64,000 bases of DNA from Olivibacter sp. SDN3 (GCF_014334135.1 NZ_CP060497.1:3844001-3908000), one strand, 5' to 3'; shown: positions 16,212-25,991, numbered from the stretch's first letter. A program made the numbers and translations. Notes: a model not told the origin generated them from the letters alone.

Positions 16212-16985
16212 ATGCCGTTAAGGAAAATAAATGTTATCCGTTATATTACCCCTCTGCGTGAAGGCGGGTCTATGCCCGCCATTGTAGAGGGGGATGATGA
16301 TTTTTTATATGTATTGAAGTTCAGAGGAGCCGGGCAAGGAGTGAAAGCGTTGATTGCTGAATTGTTAGGAGGCGAGTTAGCCCGTGCCTTGGGTTTAAAA
16401 GTTCCCGAAATTGTATTTGCTAACCTCGAGAATGAATTCGGTCAGACAGAACCCGATGAGGAGATTCAGGACCTGTTGAAAGGTAGTGTAGGGCTAAATC
16501 TTGGGCTTCACTATTTATCGGGTGCAATTACTTTCGATCCCTTGGTGGTTTCTATAGACCCTTTGATTGCTTCCAAGATTGTTTGGTTAGACTATCTATT
16601 GATGAATGTGGATCGTACAGCACGAAATACCAATATGTTATTATGGCATAAGGAGTTGTGGCTTATTGATCATGGCGCCTCTCTGTATTTTCATCATTCG
16701 TGGCAAAACTGGGAAACACAGGCAAACAAAAAATTTGTACAAATTAAAGATCACGTACTATTACCGTGGGCAACTCAGGTAGAAGCAGCAGATAAAAGCT
16801 GTAAGGAAATGTTGAGTGAAGCAATTATCAACGATATCGTTCAGCTTATTCCAGATGAATGGTTAATGCACGATTCGCCGTTTGAATCGGCAGCTGAGCA
16901 CCGGAAGGCATATATTAGCTTCCTGACAACGCGTATATTGCATGTAGAAGTTTTGATGAAAGGAGTGCGAGATGCAAACGAATAG
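16212..16985 (+). CDS. HipA-like kinase (HipA_2 family)
   Basis: 257-residue protein of the stand-alone HipA-like kinase family. The N-lobe has a candidate ATP-binding Lys in FLYVLKFRGAGQG (about 31-43) and the helix VKALIAELLGGELARALGLKVPE. The catalytic loop is WLDYLLMNVDRTARNTNML (about 125-143), followed by LIDHGASLYFH (about 150-160), which replaces the DFG-type metal motif. All key residues appear present, so it should be an active kinase on an unknown substrate. Its 3' end overlaps the DUF3037 gene by 14 bases; the two form a recurrent pair. No HipB-like repressor is present, so this is not a classical HipBA module. Confidence 0.8.
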   Translation: MPLRKINVIRYITPLREGGSMPAIVEGDDDFLYVLKFRGAGQGVKALIAELLGGELARALGLKVPEIVFANLENEFGQTEPDEEIQDLLKGSVGLNLGLHYLSGAITFDPLVVSIDPLIASKIVWLDYLLMNVDRTARNTNMLLWHKELWLIDHGASLYFHHSWQNWETQANKKFVQIKDHVLLPWATQVEAADKSCKEMLSEAIINDIVQLIPDEWLMHDSPFESAAEHRKAYISFLTTRILHVEVLMKGVRDANE

Positions 16986-17355
16986 TGTATTTGAATATGC
17001 TGTTATTCGTGTGGTACCGCGTGTAGAACGAGAAGAGTTTCTAAATGTTGGAGTGGTTCTTTATTGCCGCAAACTTAAATTCCTAAAAGTATCTTTCGAG
17101 CTGGATGAAGCGCGTCTGAAAATTTTCAGTAAGGATTTAGATGTATCCGAAATAAAAGAACATCTACATGCTTTTCAGCGTATTTGCGAAGGTGGGAAAA
17201 CTGCCGAACCGATTGGTCTGCTGCCCTTAGCCGATCGCTTTCGCTGGCTAACGGCTACTAGAAGTACGATTGTGCAAACGTCTAAGGTACATCCTGGTTT
17301 ATGTGTGCATCCCGAAAATACGCTTATAAAATTGTTTAACGAACAGGTTTTATAA
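16972..17355 (+). CDS. DUF3037-domain protein, partner of the HipA-like kinase
   Basis: 127 residues, start overlapping the kinase gene. The N-terminus FEYAVIRVVPRVEREEFLNVGVVLYCRKLKFL is the DUF3037 signature, and the middle helix carries HLHAFQRICEGG. The C-terminal segment includes RFRWLTATRSTIVQTSKVHPGLC, also typical. Function is unknown; constant pairing with a HipA_2 kinase suggests that it is the kinase substrate, regulator or antitoxin-like partner (inference). Confidence 0.82.
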   Translation: MQTNSVFEYAVIRVVPRVEREEFLNVGVVLYCRKLKFLKVSFELDEARLKIFSKDLDVSEIKEHLHAFQRICEGGKTAEPIGLLPLADRFRWLTATRSTIVQTSKVHPGLCVHPENTLIKLFNEQVL

Positions 17356-17385
17356 ATTATTCTGTCCTGTCATAAAAGGAAGCCA

Positions 17386-18216
17386 ATGAAAAAGAGATAT
17401 ACGCTTATAATATTTATGTTATTATTATGTGGCGGTTTTTGGCTAATGGCTGAAAAACCTTACGTACCACTCGTGTCGAAACAGAAAGCGCCAATATGGA
17501 AGCTGCAATGGGCAGATGAGTTTAATGTTAACGGTTTACCAGACAGTAACTTTTGGTCTTACGATATTGGTGGGCATGGTTGGGGAAACAATGAATTACA
17601 GCATTATACCGCAGCCGATACATTTAATGCGAAGATACAAGACGGTGTGTTGTTACTACGAGCGCAAAAGAAAAAGCTGGAGAATCGTCCCTATACCTCG
17701 GCCAGGCTGGTTACCAAAAACAAAGTGGATATGAAATATGGAAAGCTTGAGGTGCGTGCAAAGTTACCAAAGGGAAGAGGGTTGTGGCCCGCCATCTGGA
17801 TGTTGCCTACTGATCGGAAGTATGGTGGATGGCCTAAGAGCGGAGAAATTGATATCATGGAACATGTGGGGTTTAAACCGGATACCGTATATGGTAGTGT
17901 ACATACCGACCGATTCAATCATATAATCGGTACGGAAAAAACCTGTGGAATTGCTGTAGAAGATCCTTACAATATTTTTCATGTCTATACCATCGTGTGG
18001 AACGAGCGATTTATTGACTTTCTGTTAGATGGTCAGCAATTTTACCGATTTGAAAACAGTAATATGGGCTATGCGGAGTGGCCTTTTGATCAATCCTTTC
18101 ATCTATTGATGAATATTGCCGTTGGCGGGAACTGGGGAGGTCAACAAGGGATAGACGAGGATGTCTTTCCTGCTACCATGCAAATAGATTATGTGAGGTA
18201 TTATACACTCAACTAG
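17386..18216 (+). CDS. GH16 family beta-glucanase (laminarinase-like)
   Basis: 276 residues with an N-terminal hydrophobic segment (about 5-21) acting as signal peptide or anchor. The GH16 jelly roll follows from WADEFN (42-47). The catalytic motif is GEIDIMEHVG with Glu154, Asp156 and Glu159, the ExDxxE form with an extra residue that is typical of laminarinase-type enzymes acting on beta-1,3-glucans. Substrate-cleft Trp residues appear in GRGLWPAIWMLP and NIAVGGNWGGQQG. It lies 30 bases after the DUF3037 gene, so the two glycanase genes flank the kinase pair in what looks like one operon. Confidence 0.92.
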   Translation: MKKRYTLIIFMLLLCGGFWLMAEKPYVPLVSKQKAPIWKLQWADEFNVNGLPDSNFWSYDIGGHGWGNNELQHYTAADTFNAKIQDGVLLLRAQKKKLENRPYTSARLVTKNKVDMKYGKLEVRAKLPKGRGLWPAIWMLPTDRKYGGWPKSGEIDIMEHVGFKPDTVYGSVHTDRFNHIIGTEKTCGIAVEDPYNIFHVYTIVWNERFIDFLLDGQQFYRFENSNMGYAEWPFDQSFHLLMNIAVGGNWGGQQGIDEDVFPATMQIDYVRYYTLN

Positions 18217-18228
18217 CGGCGCACTTCA

Positions 18229-19014
18229 TTAAATAGCGGGAGTTCTTCCACCATCTACCGGTATGCTTACTCCGTTCATATAAGAAGCTGCAGGGGAAGC
18301 TAAAAAAGCAATTACATTAGCTATTTCTGCTGCTGATCCAAATCGCCTCATCGGTATGATATTGGTCATTTCCTTTTGTATCTCTGTAACATCTGTTCCC
18401 TGAGCGGTGGCCGACGCCTGAATAAGACTATGTAAGCGGGTTGTATCAATTGATCCGGGAAGTACATTATTTACAGTAATATTGTATTTCCCCACTTCAT
18501 TCGAAAGACTTTTCGCCCACGATGCAACGGCTGCCCTAATGGTGTTAGACACGCCGAGATTTGGCAATGGTGTTTTGACAGATGTAGAGATAACATTAAT
18601 AATTCGGCCATAATTTAGTTTTTTCATGCCCGGAAGTACGGCAGTGGCTAAAATATGATTACATAATAGATGCTGTTTAAATGCTTCTTCAAATGCCATA
18701 AACGGTGTATTGGACATTTCGCTTGGAGCAGGGCCGCCCGTGTTGTTAACTAGTATACTGATGTTTGTATCTTGTACGATCGTTTGGATAACACCATTAA
18801 CAGCCATCAAGTCGGTGAAATCTGCTACGGCGTAATCGTGTTGTTGTGAAAGGTCATTTGGCAGTTGGTTGATAATTTCTTTCAACCTTTGCTCGTTTCG
18901 TGCAATTAATAAACAATTAGCGCCCATGCTAGCTAGCTCAAGGGCAGTTGCAAGTCCAATCCCTTGAGTACTGCCGCAAATGATGGCATTTTTTTCTTTT
19001 AGTGAAATGTTCAT
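18229..19014 (-). CDS. short-chain dehydrogenase/reductase with altered active site
   Basis: 261 residues, Rossmann fold. The cofactor motif GSTQGIGLATALE is at 14-26 and the structural NNTGG at about 90-94. The catalytic Ser is present in INVISTSVK, but the Tyr-x-x-x-Lys pair expected next reads SNTIR (in GVSNTIRAAVASWAK). A Ser/Asn-Arg version is known in a sub-group annotated as 3-oxoacyl-ACP reductases, so it may be a genuine variant rather than a dead enzyme. The C-terminus (AEIANVIAFLASPAASYMNGVSIPVDGG) is canonical. It converges on the GH16 gene with 12 bases between stops. Substrate unknown. Confidence 0.85.
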   Translation of the reverse strand: MNISLKEKNAIICGSTQGIGLATALELASMGANCLLIARNEQRLKEIINQLPNDLSQQHDYAVADFTDLMAVNGVIQTIVQDTNISILVNNTGGPAPSEMSNTPFMAFEEAFKQHLLCNHILATAVLPGMKKLNYGRIINVISTSVKTPLPNLGVSNTIRAAVASWAKSLSNEVGKYNITVNNVLPGSIDTTRLHSLIQASATAQGTDVTEIQKEMTNIIPMRRFGSAAEIANVIAFLASPAASYMNGVSIPVDGGRTPAI

Positions 19015-19260
19015 AACTTCTGAATTTAAAAGCCTAGATATTTTTTATTAAAATTTTTGCAGCGCTTTTTGTAAATTTAACCCAAAGTAATAATGTAAAG
19101 TTAGCATAAGGTATTAAACTAACGTAAAAACCAATTATAATAAAAACTTGTTTTCCTAACAGCAACTAGAAATGCATTTAACTGACGAAAACAAGAAAAG
19201 CAGCGTAATTAATGATGCGGAGTATGGTAAATGCAAGCCGTATCGAAAATAGCCATCAAG

Positions 19261-19806
19261 ATGAAAATACTAAAATTTATCCTATTTACAATCTTAGGGA
19301 TTGTCGTAGTTGTACTTATTACAGCATTATTTGTTAAGAAGGAGTATGCTGTTGAACGTGAAGTAGTGGTCAATAAACCTCGACAGGAGGTCTTTGATTA
19401 TATTAAGTACATAAAAAATCAAGATAACTATAGTAAATGGAACCAGATGGATCCGGATATGAAAAAAACATATCAAGGCACAGATGGAACTGAAGGTTTT
19501 ATTTATGCTTGGGAAAGTGACGATCAAGGTGCCGGAAAAGGAGAGCAGGAAATTAAAAAGATCGTAGAAGGAGAGCGGGTTGATTGTGAGATCCGTTTTA
19601 AAGAGCCTATGGAATCATCAGCCCCGGTATACATGACAACAACATCTGCAACAAACAACCAAACCCTGATAAAATGGGGTTTTAATGGTAAAATGCCCTA
19701 TCCGATGAATGTGATGTTATTGTTTATGGATATGGATGAGATCATTGGAGATGATCTACAAACGAGTCTCGACAAATTAAAAAATGTACTCGAAAATGAT
19801 ATATAG
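19261..19806 (+). CDS. membrane-anchored SRPBCC-family protein
   Basis: 181 residues from the ATG at 19261, which gives a tidy start (MKILKFILFTILGIVVVVLITALFV) acting as a membrane anchor or signal. The soluble part is a SRPBCC (polyketide cyclase/START-like) fold: VEREVVVNKPRQEVFDYIKYIKNQDNYSKWNQMDP at the first strand and helix, and a C-terminal helix DEIIGDDLQTSLDKLKNVLEN. These proteins bind hydrophobic ligands; the ligand here is unknown. The gene stands alone. Confidence 0.8.
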   Translation: MKILKFILFTILGIVVVVLITALFVKKEYAVEREVVVNKPRQEVFDYIKYIKNQDNYSKWNQMDPDMKKTYQGTDGTEGFIYAWESDDQGAGKGEQEIKKIVEGERVDCEIRFKEPMESSAPVYMTTTSATNNQTLIKWGFNGKMPYPMNVMLLFMDMDEIIGDDLQTSLDKLKNVLENDI

Positions 19807-19839
19807 TGTGATTTTCCGTACGACGAGAAGAAAGATATG

Positions 19840-20646
19840 TCAATGACGGTGCCCTGGTTCCCATATGAGCCGCAAAAAGCTGCTTAACTTTTCTTCTTCT
19901 TTCATTAATGGAACACCTGTTACAATACCTATCAATAAATTATCTGCAATACTTACACGCATCTGGGGCCTAGCTACGAGATTAAATTTCTCATTATCAA
20001 TGTCTTTGTTGAATTCAATGCCGACGAAATTTCTGGTATTGGGAACCATGTAATGAAAACTGGTATTGATTTCAAAACTTGTGTTCCAAGCAGGAGAGCG
20101 GAATGCTCGTTCTATTCTAGGTCCGGTATACACGAGACTATGAAATTGAGCGCCCAAACGTTTAGCCATTACCAGAAACGGATTAAACAGATTACCACTT
20201 ACAAGTGGCTCTTTACCGTAATTATCAAAATCAGTTAACAGTATTTCATTGATATAGCCAAGGGCAAAACTAGACTGATATTTCTCGGATACTAAAAATG
20301 TCCATTGTATAGCACTTTTGAAGCTTTCAATTTTCGATGAACGCCCACTGCTCCTATCTGCTGCCGCGGTATAAAAGGTCACGGGTACTTCAAATTCTAA
20401 ACCTAACCGGTCTGCGGGAGCAAATTCGTATTCAACCAATGCTTGATAATTGTCATATTTTCTTTTGTCAGTCAGTCCAAAAGCAAAGTTCCATTCCTTT
20501 TCACCCTTTCTTGCACCTAAATCTCTAATAAGATCAATATAAAGCGGTTCGGCGTGCTCTATTTTAGGTCGTTCTTTTTGCTGTGCAATCGCAAAAAAAG
20601 GTATACAGGGCAAGAAAGTCTGGATGATTATATTTTTAATTCTCAC
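19840..20646 (-). CDS. HAEPLYID family outer-membrane beta-barrel protein
   Basis: 268 residues with a signal peptide (1-21, ending IAQQ). The mature N-terminus contains the family hallmark HAEPLYIDLIRDLGARKGEKEWN (about 31-53). The rest alternates hydrophobic and polar residues, with strands such as YQALVEYEFAPADRLGLEFEVPVTFY and SSFALGYINEILL, typical of a small outer-membrane barrel, although the last residues (WEPGHRH) lack the usual terminal aromatic. The function of the family is not established. Gene is convergent with the SRPBCC gene. Confidence 0.78.
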   Translation of the reverse strand: MRIKNIIIQTFLPCIPFFAIAQQKERPKIEHAEPLYIDLIRDLGARKGEKEWNFAFGLTDKRKYDNYQALVEYEFAPADRLGLEFEVPVTFYTAAADRSSGRSSKIESFKSAIQWTFLVSEKYQSSFALGYINEILLTDFDNYGKEPLVSGNLFNPFLVMAKRLGAQFHSLVYTGPRIERAFRSPAWNTSFEINTSFHYMVPNTRNFVGIEFNKDIDNEKFNLVARPQMRVSIADNLLIGIVTGVPLMKEEEKLSSFLRLIWEPGHRH

Positions 20647-21069
20647 AATACAGCATGCTCACATATGATAAGTTGACAAAAATAAGGTAGCACCTTGATA
20701 TGTGGAAAAATAACTGCTATTATTAGAGAATTCTAATGTTGCAGAATGCTATATCAAAGGTCGTCGCACCATTCATGGTCTGGCAATTTAGGGAAGAAAG
20801 AAATGCCAGTTTCATGTTATACGGTATATTACCGTGGTAATATATTGTGTATGAATCTATTATAGATATTTATTTCAAGGTATTACTATAACGTTTTCGT
20901 AAAAAAAAAAGAGGGAGCCCGCCCTTTTAAGAAATCATATTGCTATTATTGTTCTGTTATCTATGTTATAAACAATAACTAAAAAACTGTTTTGCCAATC
21001 ATCGTTTTCGTTGATTCATCACAACGACTAACGAGCTATCTAACCAGTATTTAACATTAACTTAAATTG
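20647..21069. other. intergenic region upstream of the first SusC gene
   Basis: About 420 bases, AT-rich, no ORF. TATCTATG at 20958-20965 is one base from the -7 consensus but has no TTG at good spacing. No sigma/anti-sigma gene pair lies in front of this SusC gene. Confidence 0.35.
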
Positions 21070-24000
21070 ATGAGAATGATATCCAAAAGAAAAGTAAAGA
21101 AGTATGTGTTGCCGTTTATTTTGCTTTCATCACCATTGCTTCATCCATTGCCAACATTCAGCTCCGAAACCTCATTTACTGTAGGAAATATCGCAGTGAT
21201 ATCTGCGCAAGCACAAGAGATTAGGGGAAGGGTGACGGATGAAAATAAACAACCTTTAGGAGGTGCAACAGTATCGATTAAAGGTACTACCACGAGTGTT
21301 TCTACAAACGATGATGGGATATTTGCGATAGAGTCGGCCTCTGACGCCGATGTATTAGTGGTTTCCTATATTGGTTATGAGCCTAGTGAATATCCGCTTG
21401 CCGGCAAAGACCTCAGTACTGAAGTTGTCATTACTCTTAAACCCGATGAAGAAACGTCGCTTGATGAAGTGGTGGTCGTTGGGTATGGTACCCAGCGAAG
21501 GCAGGATGTAACAGGAGCTGTATCTTCAGTGAGCTCCAGAGAAATTGCTGAAGTACCGGTAACGCAGCCATCACAGGCATTGCAGGGGCGTGCCGCAGGT
21601 GTTTTCGTTACAAATACCAATAATAAACCCGGTGGCGCCGCAACTGTACGTGTTAGGGGCAATAGGTCTTTTTCAGCTGGTAATGACCCGCTATTTGTAA
21701 TTGATGGTATCCCCATAACAGGAGGCCTCGAAGATATCCCGCCACAAGACATTGCGTCAATGGAAGTGCTCAAAGACGCGTCTGCTACGGCTATTTATGG
21801 TTCAAGAGGAGCTAATGGTGTGATCATCGTCTCCACTAGGAGAGGTACACCGGGAAAAACAACGGTCAGTTACGATAATTGGTTCGGGTTTTCCCAGGCG
21901 TATAATAAAATCGATATGATGAATGGAGAGCAGTTCGCGGAATATAAACGGGAGTCTAGAAGAGCGGCTGGCCAATACGATGATAGTGACCCCAATGCCG
22001 ATCAAAATACTCCAGGTCTGTTTGATCCCGTAGAGCTGGCCTCTATAGCACAAGGTAGAAGTACCAATTACCAGGATTTAATGCTGGAGACGGGGCATGC
22101 GCAAAATCACTCGCTAAGCGTCCTTGGAGGTTCCGAAAAAACACGGTTCAACGTGTCTTTTAACTATATGAAGGATAAAGGTATAATACCAATTCAGGAA
22201 TTTAATCGCTATGCCATGCGGGTGAATCTCGATCATGATATCAGTGATCGTATACGTATCGGTACTTCTATACTCGGAAATTATAGCATCAGGGATGGCC
22301 AGAACTTGAACCCTTATGATGATACATTGCTGGAAAACCCTTTAGGCGTACCCTATGATGAAAATGGCGGACTTATATTCTTGCCAACAACCGATGGTTT
22401 AAGAAGCAACCCTTTAAGTGAATTGGTTCCTGACGCATTAGTTAACAAAAATCGTCGGATGCGGCTGTTTACCAGTATATATGGTGAAGTAAAAATTGCT
22501 GAAGGCTTAACTTACCGATTGAATTTCGGTCCGGATCTGATTCATAGTCGTACCGGGAATTTTCAAGGTAAGTTCACAAACGCCCGATTGGGAGGTACTG
22601 CAGCCGCACAAGGAGAAGAAGACCTGGTATTTAACTATACCTTAGAAAATATCCTGAAATACAATAAGGTGTTTCAGGATAAACACGCATTGGAGATCAC
22701 GGCATTACAGGGTTTACAGCATCGACAGCAGGAAGCCACCAATATTAGTGTCAGGGGCATACCGGTTGAACAGATGCGGTATTTTAATTTTGGCGCTGCC
22801 GAAGAAATTTTGGCTACCGGTAGTGATTTTAATCGTTGGGATATCATATCCTATATGGGAAGAGTAAATTATGTTTTCGACGATCGGTTTCTAGCCACCT
22901 TAACGGCACGTGTAGACGGTTCTTCCCGTTTCGGCAGAAATCACCGCTATGGTTTTTTCCCTTCAGTAGCCCTGGGCTGGAACATAAGCAACGAATCTTT
23001 TATGCAGGACAATGGTGTGTTTGATCTCTTGAAATTACGGGCTACTTATGGGGAAACAGGAAATACGGGGATCGATCCATACGGTACCCAAGGCTTGTTG
23101 CAGCGAACATTTTATGCTTTTGATGAAGCAGCAGGTTTCGGATTTCGGCCTAACCAACTTCGGAATGATAATCTGAAGTGGGAAACGACTTCACAATTTA
23201 ATGCGGGGTTTGATTATGCGCTATGGGGTGGACGTTTATCTGGAGCAGCAGAATTCTATATACAAACCACGCGGGACCTTCTAATGGAGCGGCAACTTCC
23301 GTTTACCAGTGGCTTTGGTTCCATAATGGAGAACGTGGGTTCTACCAAGAATACAGGGTTCGAATTCAGCTTGTCATCCATCAATATACAGCCTAAAGAC
23401 GAGAATGGTTTCAGTTGGTCTACCGACTTGAATTTTGCCACCAATAGGGAAAGTATTTTGGAATTGTACGGGGGTACACAGGATGATGTAGGTAACCGAT
23501 GGTTTATTGGTCAACCTATTCAGGTGTACTATGACTTCGAAAAAATCGGTATTTGGCAAAGTCACGAAGCGGAAGAAGCGGCCAGTTATGGAAGAGTGCC
23601 CGGTGAATTGAAAATTAGGGATCAGAACGAAGATGGTGTGATTAATGATAATGATCGTGTAATCTTAGGTAACAATAGGCCAACACTTACCGGAGGTTTG
23701 ACGAATAGATTTGCCTATCATGGCTTTGACCTTTCCGTATTTTTATACTTTAACTTCGGAAATATGATTTACAGTACGTTCCATGAAGCGCATAACACGC
23801 TGTTCGGGAGGTATAACAACTTAAACGTGGATTACTGGACACCTGATAATCCAACGAACGCTTACCCACGGCCTAATATGAATCAGGAAAGACCTGTTTA
23901 TAGCACGTCTATGGCTTACTTTAGTGGTTCTTTTGTTAAAATAAGAAATATTAATCTCGGCTATAACTTTCCTGAACGCTGGGCGGCAAAGATTGGTGCG

Positions 24001-24174
24001 CAGTCGTTACGTTTATACGTGACGGCGCAGCAGCCGCTGATTTTCTCTCCTTATATTAATCAGCATCAGGGAATAGACCCCGAGGGAATTGACTTTAACG
24101 CCGATAATGAAAATTTGCCGGTAGATACCCCGCCTTCCAGAACATGGTTATTTGGTTTGAACGTTAAATTTTAG
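21070..24174 (+). CDS. SusC/RagA-type TonB-dependent outer-membrane transporter
   Basis: 1034 residues from the ATG at 21070. The signal region is unusually long (about 45 residues, ending near ISAQAQE). A carboxypeptidase-like beta-sandwich (IRGRVTDENKQPLGGATVSIKG, about 50-135) is followed by the TonB-box region DEVVVVGYGTQRRQDVTGAV. The plug domain includes SusC hallmarks FVIDGIPI, DIASMEVLKDASATAIYGSRGANGVIIVSTRRG. The remaining 750 residues are a beta-barrel, ending in Phe. It forms an uptake complex with the SusD-like protein whose gene starts after one base. No glycosidase is in this unit, so the substrate cannot be read from context. Confidence 0.94.
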   Translation: MRMISKRKVKKYVLPFILLSSPLLHPLPTFSSETSFTVGNIAVISAQAQEIRGRVTDENKQPLGGATVSIKGTTTSVSTNDDGIFAIESASDADVLVVSYIGYEPSEYPLAGKDLSTEVVITLKPDEETSLDEVVVVGYGTQRRQDVTGAVSSVSSREIAEVPVTQPSQALQGRAAGVFVTNTNNKPGGAATVRVRGNRSFSAGNDPLFVIDGIPITGGLEDIPPQDIASMEVLKDASATAIYGSRGANGVIIVSTRRGTPGKTTVSYDNWFGFSQAYNKIDMMNGEQFAEYKRESRRAAGQYDDSDPNADQNTPGLFDPVELASIAQGRSTNYQDLMLETGHAQNHSLSVLGGSEKTRFNVSFNYMKDKGIIPIQEFNRYAMRVNLDHDISDRIRIGTSILGNYSIRDGQNLNPYDDTLLENPLGVPYDENGGLIFLPTTDGLRSNPLSELVPDALVNKNRRMRLFTSIYGEVKIAEGLTYRLNFGPDLIHSRTGNFQGKFTNARLGGTAAAQGEEDLVFNYTLENILKYNKVFQDKHALEITALQGLQHRQQEATNISVRGIPVEQMRYFNFGAAEEILATGSDFNRWDIISYMGRVNYVFDDRFLATLTARVDGSSRFGRNHRYGFFPSVALGWNISNESFMQDNGVFDLLKLRATYGETGNTGIDPYGTQGLLQRTFYAFDEAAGFGFRPNQLRNDNLKWETTSQFNAGFDYALWGGRLSGAAEFYIQTTRDLLMERQLPFTSGFGSIMENVGSTKNTGFEFSLSSINIQPKDENGFSWSTDLNFATNRESILELYGGTQDDVGNRWFIGQPIQVYYDFEKIGIWQSHEAEEAASYGRVPGELKIRDQNEDGVINDNDRVILGNNRPTLTGGLTNRFAYHGFDLSVFLYFNFGNMIYSTFHEAHNTLFGRYNNLNVDYWTPDNPTNAYPRPNMNQERPVYSTSMAYFSGSFVKIRNINLGYNFPERWAAKIGAQSLRLYVTAQQPLIFSPYINQHQGIDPEGIDFNADNENLPVDTPPSRTWLFGLNVKF

Positions 24175-24175
24175 A

Positions 24176-25861
24176 ATGATGAATAAGAAAATATTGATAG
24201 GCTTCATAACATTATGTGTAGGAATATTTGGTTCTTGTAAACGCATGTTGGATGAAGAAATACGCTCGCAGGTGAGTGACGAATATATATCTACTCCAGA
24301 GGGATTTGAGGATGGGGTCAGAGCTGCGTATTCTACCTTACGTACCTTCCATGCTAATGAAATGGGAATGACATTAACCGTATTCGGAACAGATACCTAC
24401 ACGATGGGTTCTGATGGCTCTTATAAGTTTATTAACGAATATACTTCACAATTTGATCCACGTGTTGATTTTGTGGGGAACCTATGGAATGACCTTTACA
24501 TTGGAATCAATACCTGTAACACGGTCATCGATCGATCTGCGGATGTTGAAGGGCTGCCAGAAGAACAAAAAAATGTAAGAACAAGCGAATTGATGTTTCT
24601 GCGCGCTTATTATTATTTTACCTTGGTACAACAGTTCGGGGCGGTGCATCTTACAACAACCGGTACGACAGAAGCTACAACGGAAGCTTCTAGAACACCT
24701 GTTGCAGAAGTTTATCAACTTATCGAAGACGACTTACGTACGGCTATAGCAAATCTTCCAGATACGCAAAACGACTATGGAAGGGCCACGAAGCCTGCCG
24801 CTGAACATTTATTGGCACGTGTTTTACTTACTAGAGCCAGCTCCGAGGCAGCTCAGGATAGTGATTACGCGGATGCGGCAGCACTGGCAGAACAGGTGAT
24901 CAATAATTACAACTTCCGTCTTCTAGATGATTTTGCCTCGGTTTTTGAGCAAGGGACTGGTGAACGCAGCGAGGAAGTCATATGGGCTGTTCAGTATACT
25001 AGAAATGCTATTACAAATGGCGCCAATGCTGACGCTGATGGTACAGGAAATGCAGCACATCGGTATTTCCTCATGGAATACGACATATTGCCGGGTATGA
25101 ATCGAAACGTAACGGACGGGCAGCCTTGGAAACGTTTTATGCCAACAGATTATACCCTAGAAATCCTTTTCGAAGATCGTGTTAATGACACAAGGTATAA
25201 AAAAAGCTTTAAGGATGTCTTTTATTGCAGCCGCCCGGGAACTTATAATGTCAATAATAAGCAAGTAACCTATCAATTAGGAGATACCGCTGTTTGGTTG
25301 CCTGGTTATCAGTTAGACCCTGAAGTCAGAGCTTCCAAGAATTTTTTGGTAATAGAGCCTAGTAATTATACGCAAAGATTATACCCCACATTAACAAAGT
25401 TTTTAGACCCCGAAAGGCCTGATATGAATTACGAGCAGGGGTCAAGAGACTTTTTAGCTTTCCGCTTGGCGGAGACATGTCTGATTGCAGCTGAAGCGTT
25501 TATGTATAGTGGTAATATGGACAAGGCCGTCGAATATATAAATATGGTTCGTGCCAGAGCGGCTTATAATGGTCTTGATGAGGCTGAAGATGAAACACAT
25601 CGCCAAGCAATGTTAATTGACGCCAGTCAATTAACGATTGATTTCATTCTTGAAGAGCGTGGAAGAGAATTACTGGGTGAGCAGCTTCGTTGGTATGATT
25701 TGGTGAGAACGCACCAGTTGGTCGACCGAGTACAACAGTATAATCCGGATGGCGGAAACAATATTCGGGAACATCATGTGCTACGACCTATTCCGCAAGA
25801 CCAGATTGACCGCACAGAAGGAGGCACTAGTAGTTTCCCGCAAAACCCCGGTTATAACTAA
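24176..25861 (+). CDS. SusD/RagB-type surface lipoprotein
   Basis: 561 residues, lipoprotein signal with lipobox Cys in FGSCKRMLDEE (about residue 20). TPR-like helices carry the family patterns: YFTLVQQFGAVHLTT, TPVAEVYQLIEDDLRTAIANLP and KPAAEHLLARVLLTRA. The C-terminus shows AETCLIAAEAFMYSGNMDKAVEYINMVRARA and the near-terminal LEERGRELLGEQLRWYDLVRT, both hallmarks. It caps the SusC barrel on the cell surface and captures ligand. Its start overlaps closely with the SusC stop (one base apart), a standard pair. Followed by a large stem-loop at 25878-25924. Confidence 0.94.
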   Translation: MMNKKILIGFITLCVGIFGSCKRMLDEEIRSQVSDEYISTPEGFEDGVRAAYSTLRTFHANEMGMTLTVFGTDTYTMGSDGSYKFINEYTSQFDPRVDFVGNLWNDLYIGINTCNTVIDRSADVEGLPEEQKNVRTSELMFLRAYYYFTLVQQFGAVHLTTTGTTEATTEASRTPVAEVYQLIEDDLRTAIANLPDTQNDYGRATKPAAEHLLARVLLTRASSEAAQDSDYADAAALAEQVINNYNFRLLDDFASVFEQGTGERSEEVIWAVQYTRNAITNGANADADGTGNAAHRYFLMEYDILPGMNRNVTDGQPWKRFMPTDYTLEILFEDRVNDTRYKKSFKDVFYCSRPGTYNVNNKQVTYQLGDTAVWLPGYQLDPEVRASKNFLVIEPSNYTQRLYPTLTKFLDPERPDMNYEQGSRDFLAFRLAETCLIAAEAFMYSGNMDKAVEYINMVRARAAYNGLDEAEDETHRQAMLIDASQLTIDFILEERGRELLGEQLRWYDLVRTHQLVDRVQQYNPDGGNNIREHHVLRPIPQDQIDRTEGGTSSFPQNPGYN

Positions 25862-25877
25862 TTTTATTATACATTGA

Positions 25878-25924
25878 TTGTATTCCCGATAGCGTCTATT
25901 TGACAACCGCTGTCGGGAATACAA
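25878..25924. terminator. long stem-loop between convergent genes
   Basis: 17-base arms at 25878-25894 and 25908-25924, complementary apart from one G-T pair, with a 13-base loop. No T run follows on either strand, so it may act as an mRNA-end stabiliser or a terminator that does not rely on a U tract. Confidence 0.55.
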
Positions 25925-25991
25925 CAAGAAAGGCCAGTTCTCGTTTTATGACCCGGTTTGTGACAATAGATGTACGATGCGATAAAGAACA

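Noticed and set aside
16212-16985. Classical HipBA toxin-antitoxin module
   Set aside because: No HipB-like DNA-binding gene is adjacent; the partner is DUF3037.
19172-19252. 26-codon frame before the SRPBCC gene
   Set aside because: Very short, no conserved features, ends just before the real start; probably untranslated leader.
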